Assembly (NCBI RefSeq): GCF_000332495.1
Contig: NZ_AOGW02000016.1
Coordinates: 62,001 to 126,000, forward strand
Source of the DNA: Leptospira terpstrae serovar Hualin str. LT 11-33 = ATCC 700639
GTDB taxonomy: Bacteria > Spirochaetota > Leptospiria > Leptospirales > Leptospiraceae
Length of the DNA stretch: 64,000 nt
Direction: 5' to 3'
Shown: piece by piece, positions 63,972 through 64,000 of the stretch
Numbering within the stretch: position 1 is the first letter of the stretch
Layout of the letters: each line of letters begins with the position of its first letter
Position numbers and translations under genes: made by a program
The notes under the pieces: model-generated
Databases searched by the model: none
Told to the model about the DNA's origin: nothing
What the model saw: only the letters and a program-made list of their open reading frames with translations

Positions 63972-64000
63972 TTCCTTTATTTTTTACCTAACTTTTTTCT

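Overview
This window is a dense stretch of a spirochaete chromosome, almost certainly Leptospira. The base composition is moderately AT-rich. The evidence is an OmpL1-type porin, lipoproteins with spirochaete-style lipoboxes (one with a DUF1554-like C-terminus), an MBOAT/SGNH pair of leptospiral type, GTG/TTG starts and many 1-4 nt gene overlaps. The biotin genes and the secreted lipase genes would suit a free-living lineage, but I cannot name the species. I saw no phage, insertion sequence, CRISPR array, rRNA or tRNA.

Layout. 1-5.1 kb: folC end, a TetR regulator with an inverted repeat over its ribosome binding site, trpF-mutS, convergent serB. 5.1-10.8 kb (minus): SGNH lipoprotein, a 59-aa protein, an MFS/GPH transporter and bioD-bioA-bioB. 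10.8-16.5 kb: cNMP-binding protein and AI-2E permease; an EamA transporter divergent from a plus-strand run of RlmL-like methyltransferase, ung (TTG start), EamA transporter and pterin carbinolamine dehydratase. 16.5-19.5 kb: ompL1, a secreted protein, carA and a small DUF5808-like protein. 19.4-33.8 kb (minus): atpI-like gene and the whole F1Fo ATP synthase operon (B-E-F-H-A-G-D-C), then an SLBB protein, an acidic protein with seven copies of a short LSxEEL motif, a GAF/degenerate-GGDEF protein, and an MBOAT plus SGNH pair. 33.8-36.4 kb: two same-orientation copies of a GC-rich element bracket a lipoprotein gene and an ohrR-gpx pair. 36.5-40.5 kb: amt-glnK, then an acetolactate synthase gene preceded by an unannotated Val/Leu-rich leader peptide and mutually exclusive RNA stems. 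40.2-48.4 kb: a second AtpI-type gene, lepB, an aldolase-like protein, a DUF2079 membrane protein, an MBL hydrolase, a MaoC protein and a GapN-type dehydrogenase. 48.4-53.9 kb: lipoproteins, an alpha/beta hydrolase and an HDAC-fold deacetylase. 53.9-58.3 kb: two consecutive lipase plus Lif-type foldase pairs. 58.5-64 kb: lipoprotein, radA, RNase D-like exonuclease, GH36 alpha-galactosidase, small lipoprotein.

How genes work together. The ATP operon is complete, with assembly factors at two places. bioDAB covers the last three steps of biotin synthesis; bioF is not in the window. amt-glnK is the usual ammonium uptake pair. ohrR-gpx is a peroxide-response pair with a palindrome upstream. The lipase cluster repeats a lipase-then-foldase order, with RNA hairpins in each lipase/foldase gap that could hold the chaperone below the enzyme.

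The best candidates for something undescribed are the ilv leader/attenuator (39915-40088), the acidic LSxEEL repeat protein with its GAF partner (21902-26369) and the tandem lipase/foldase cluster (53932-58375).
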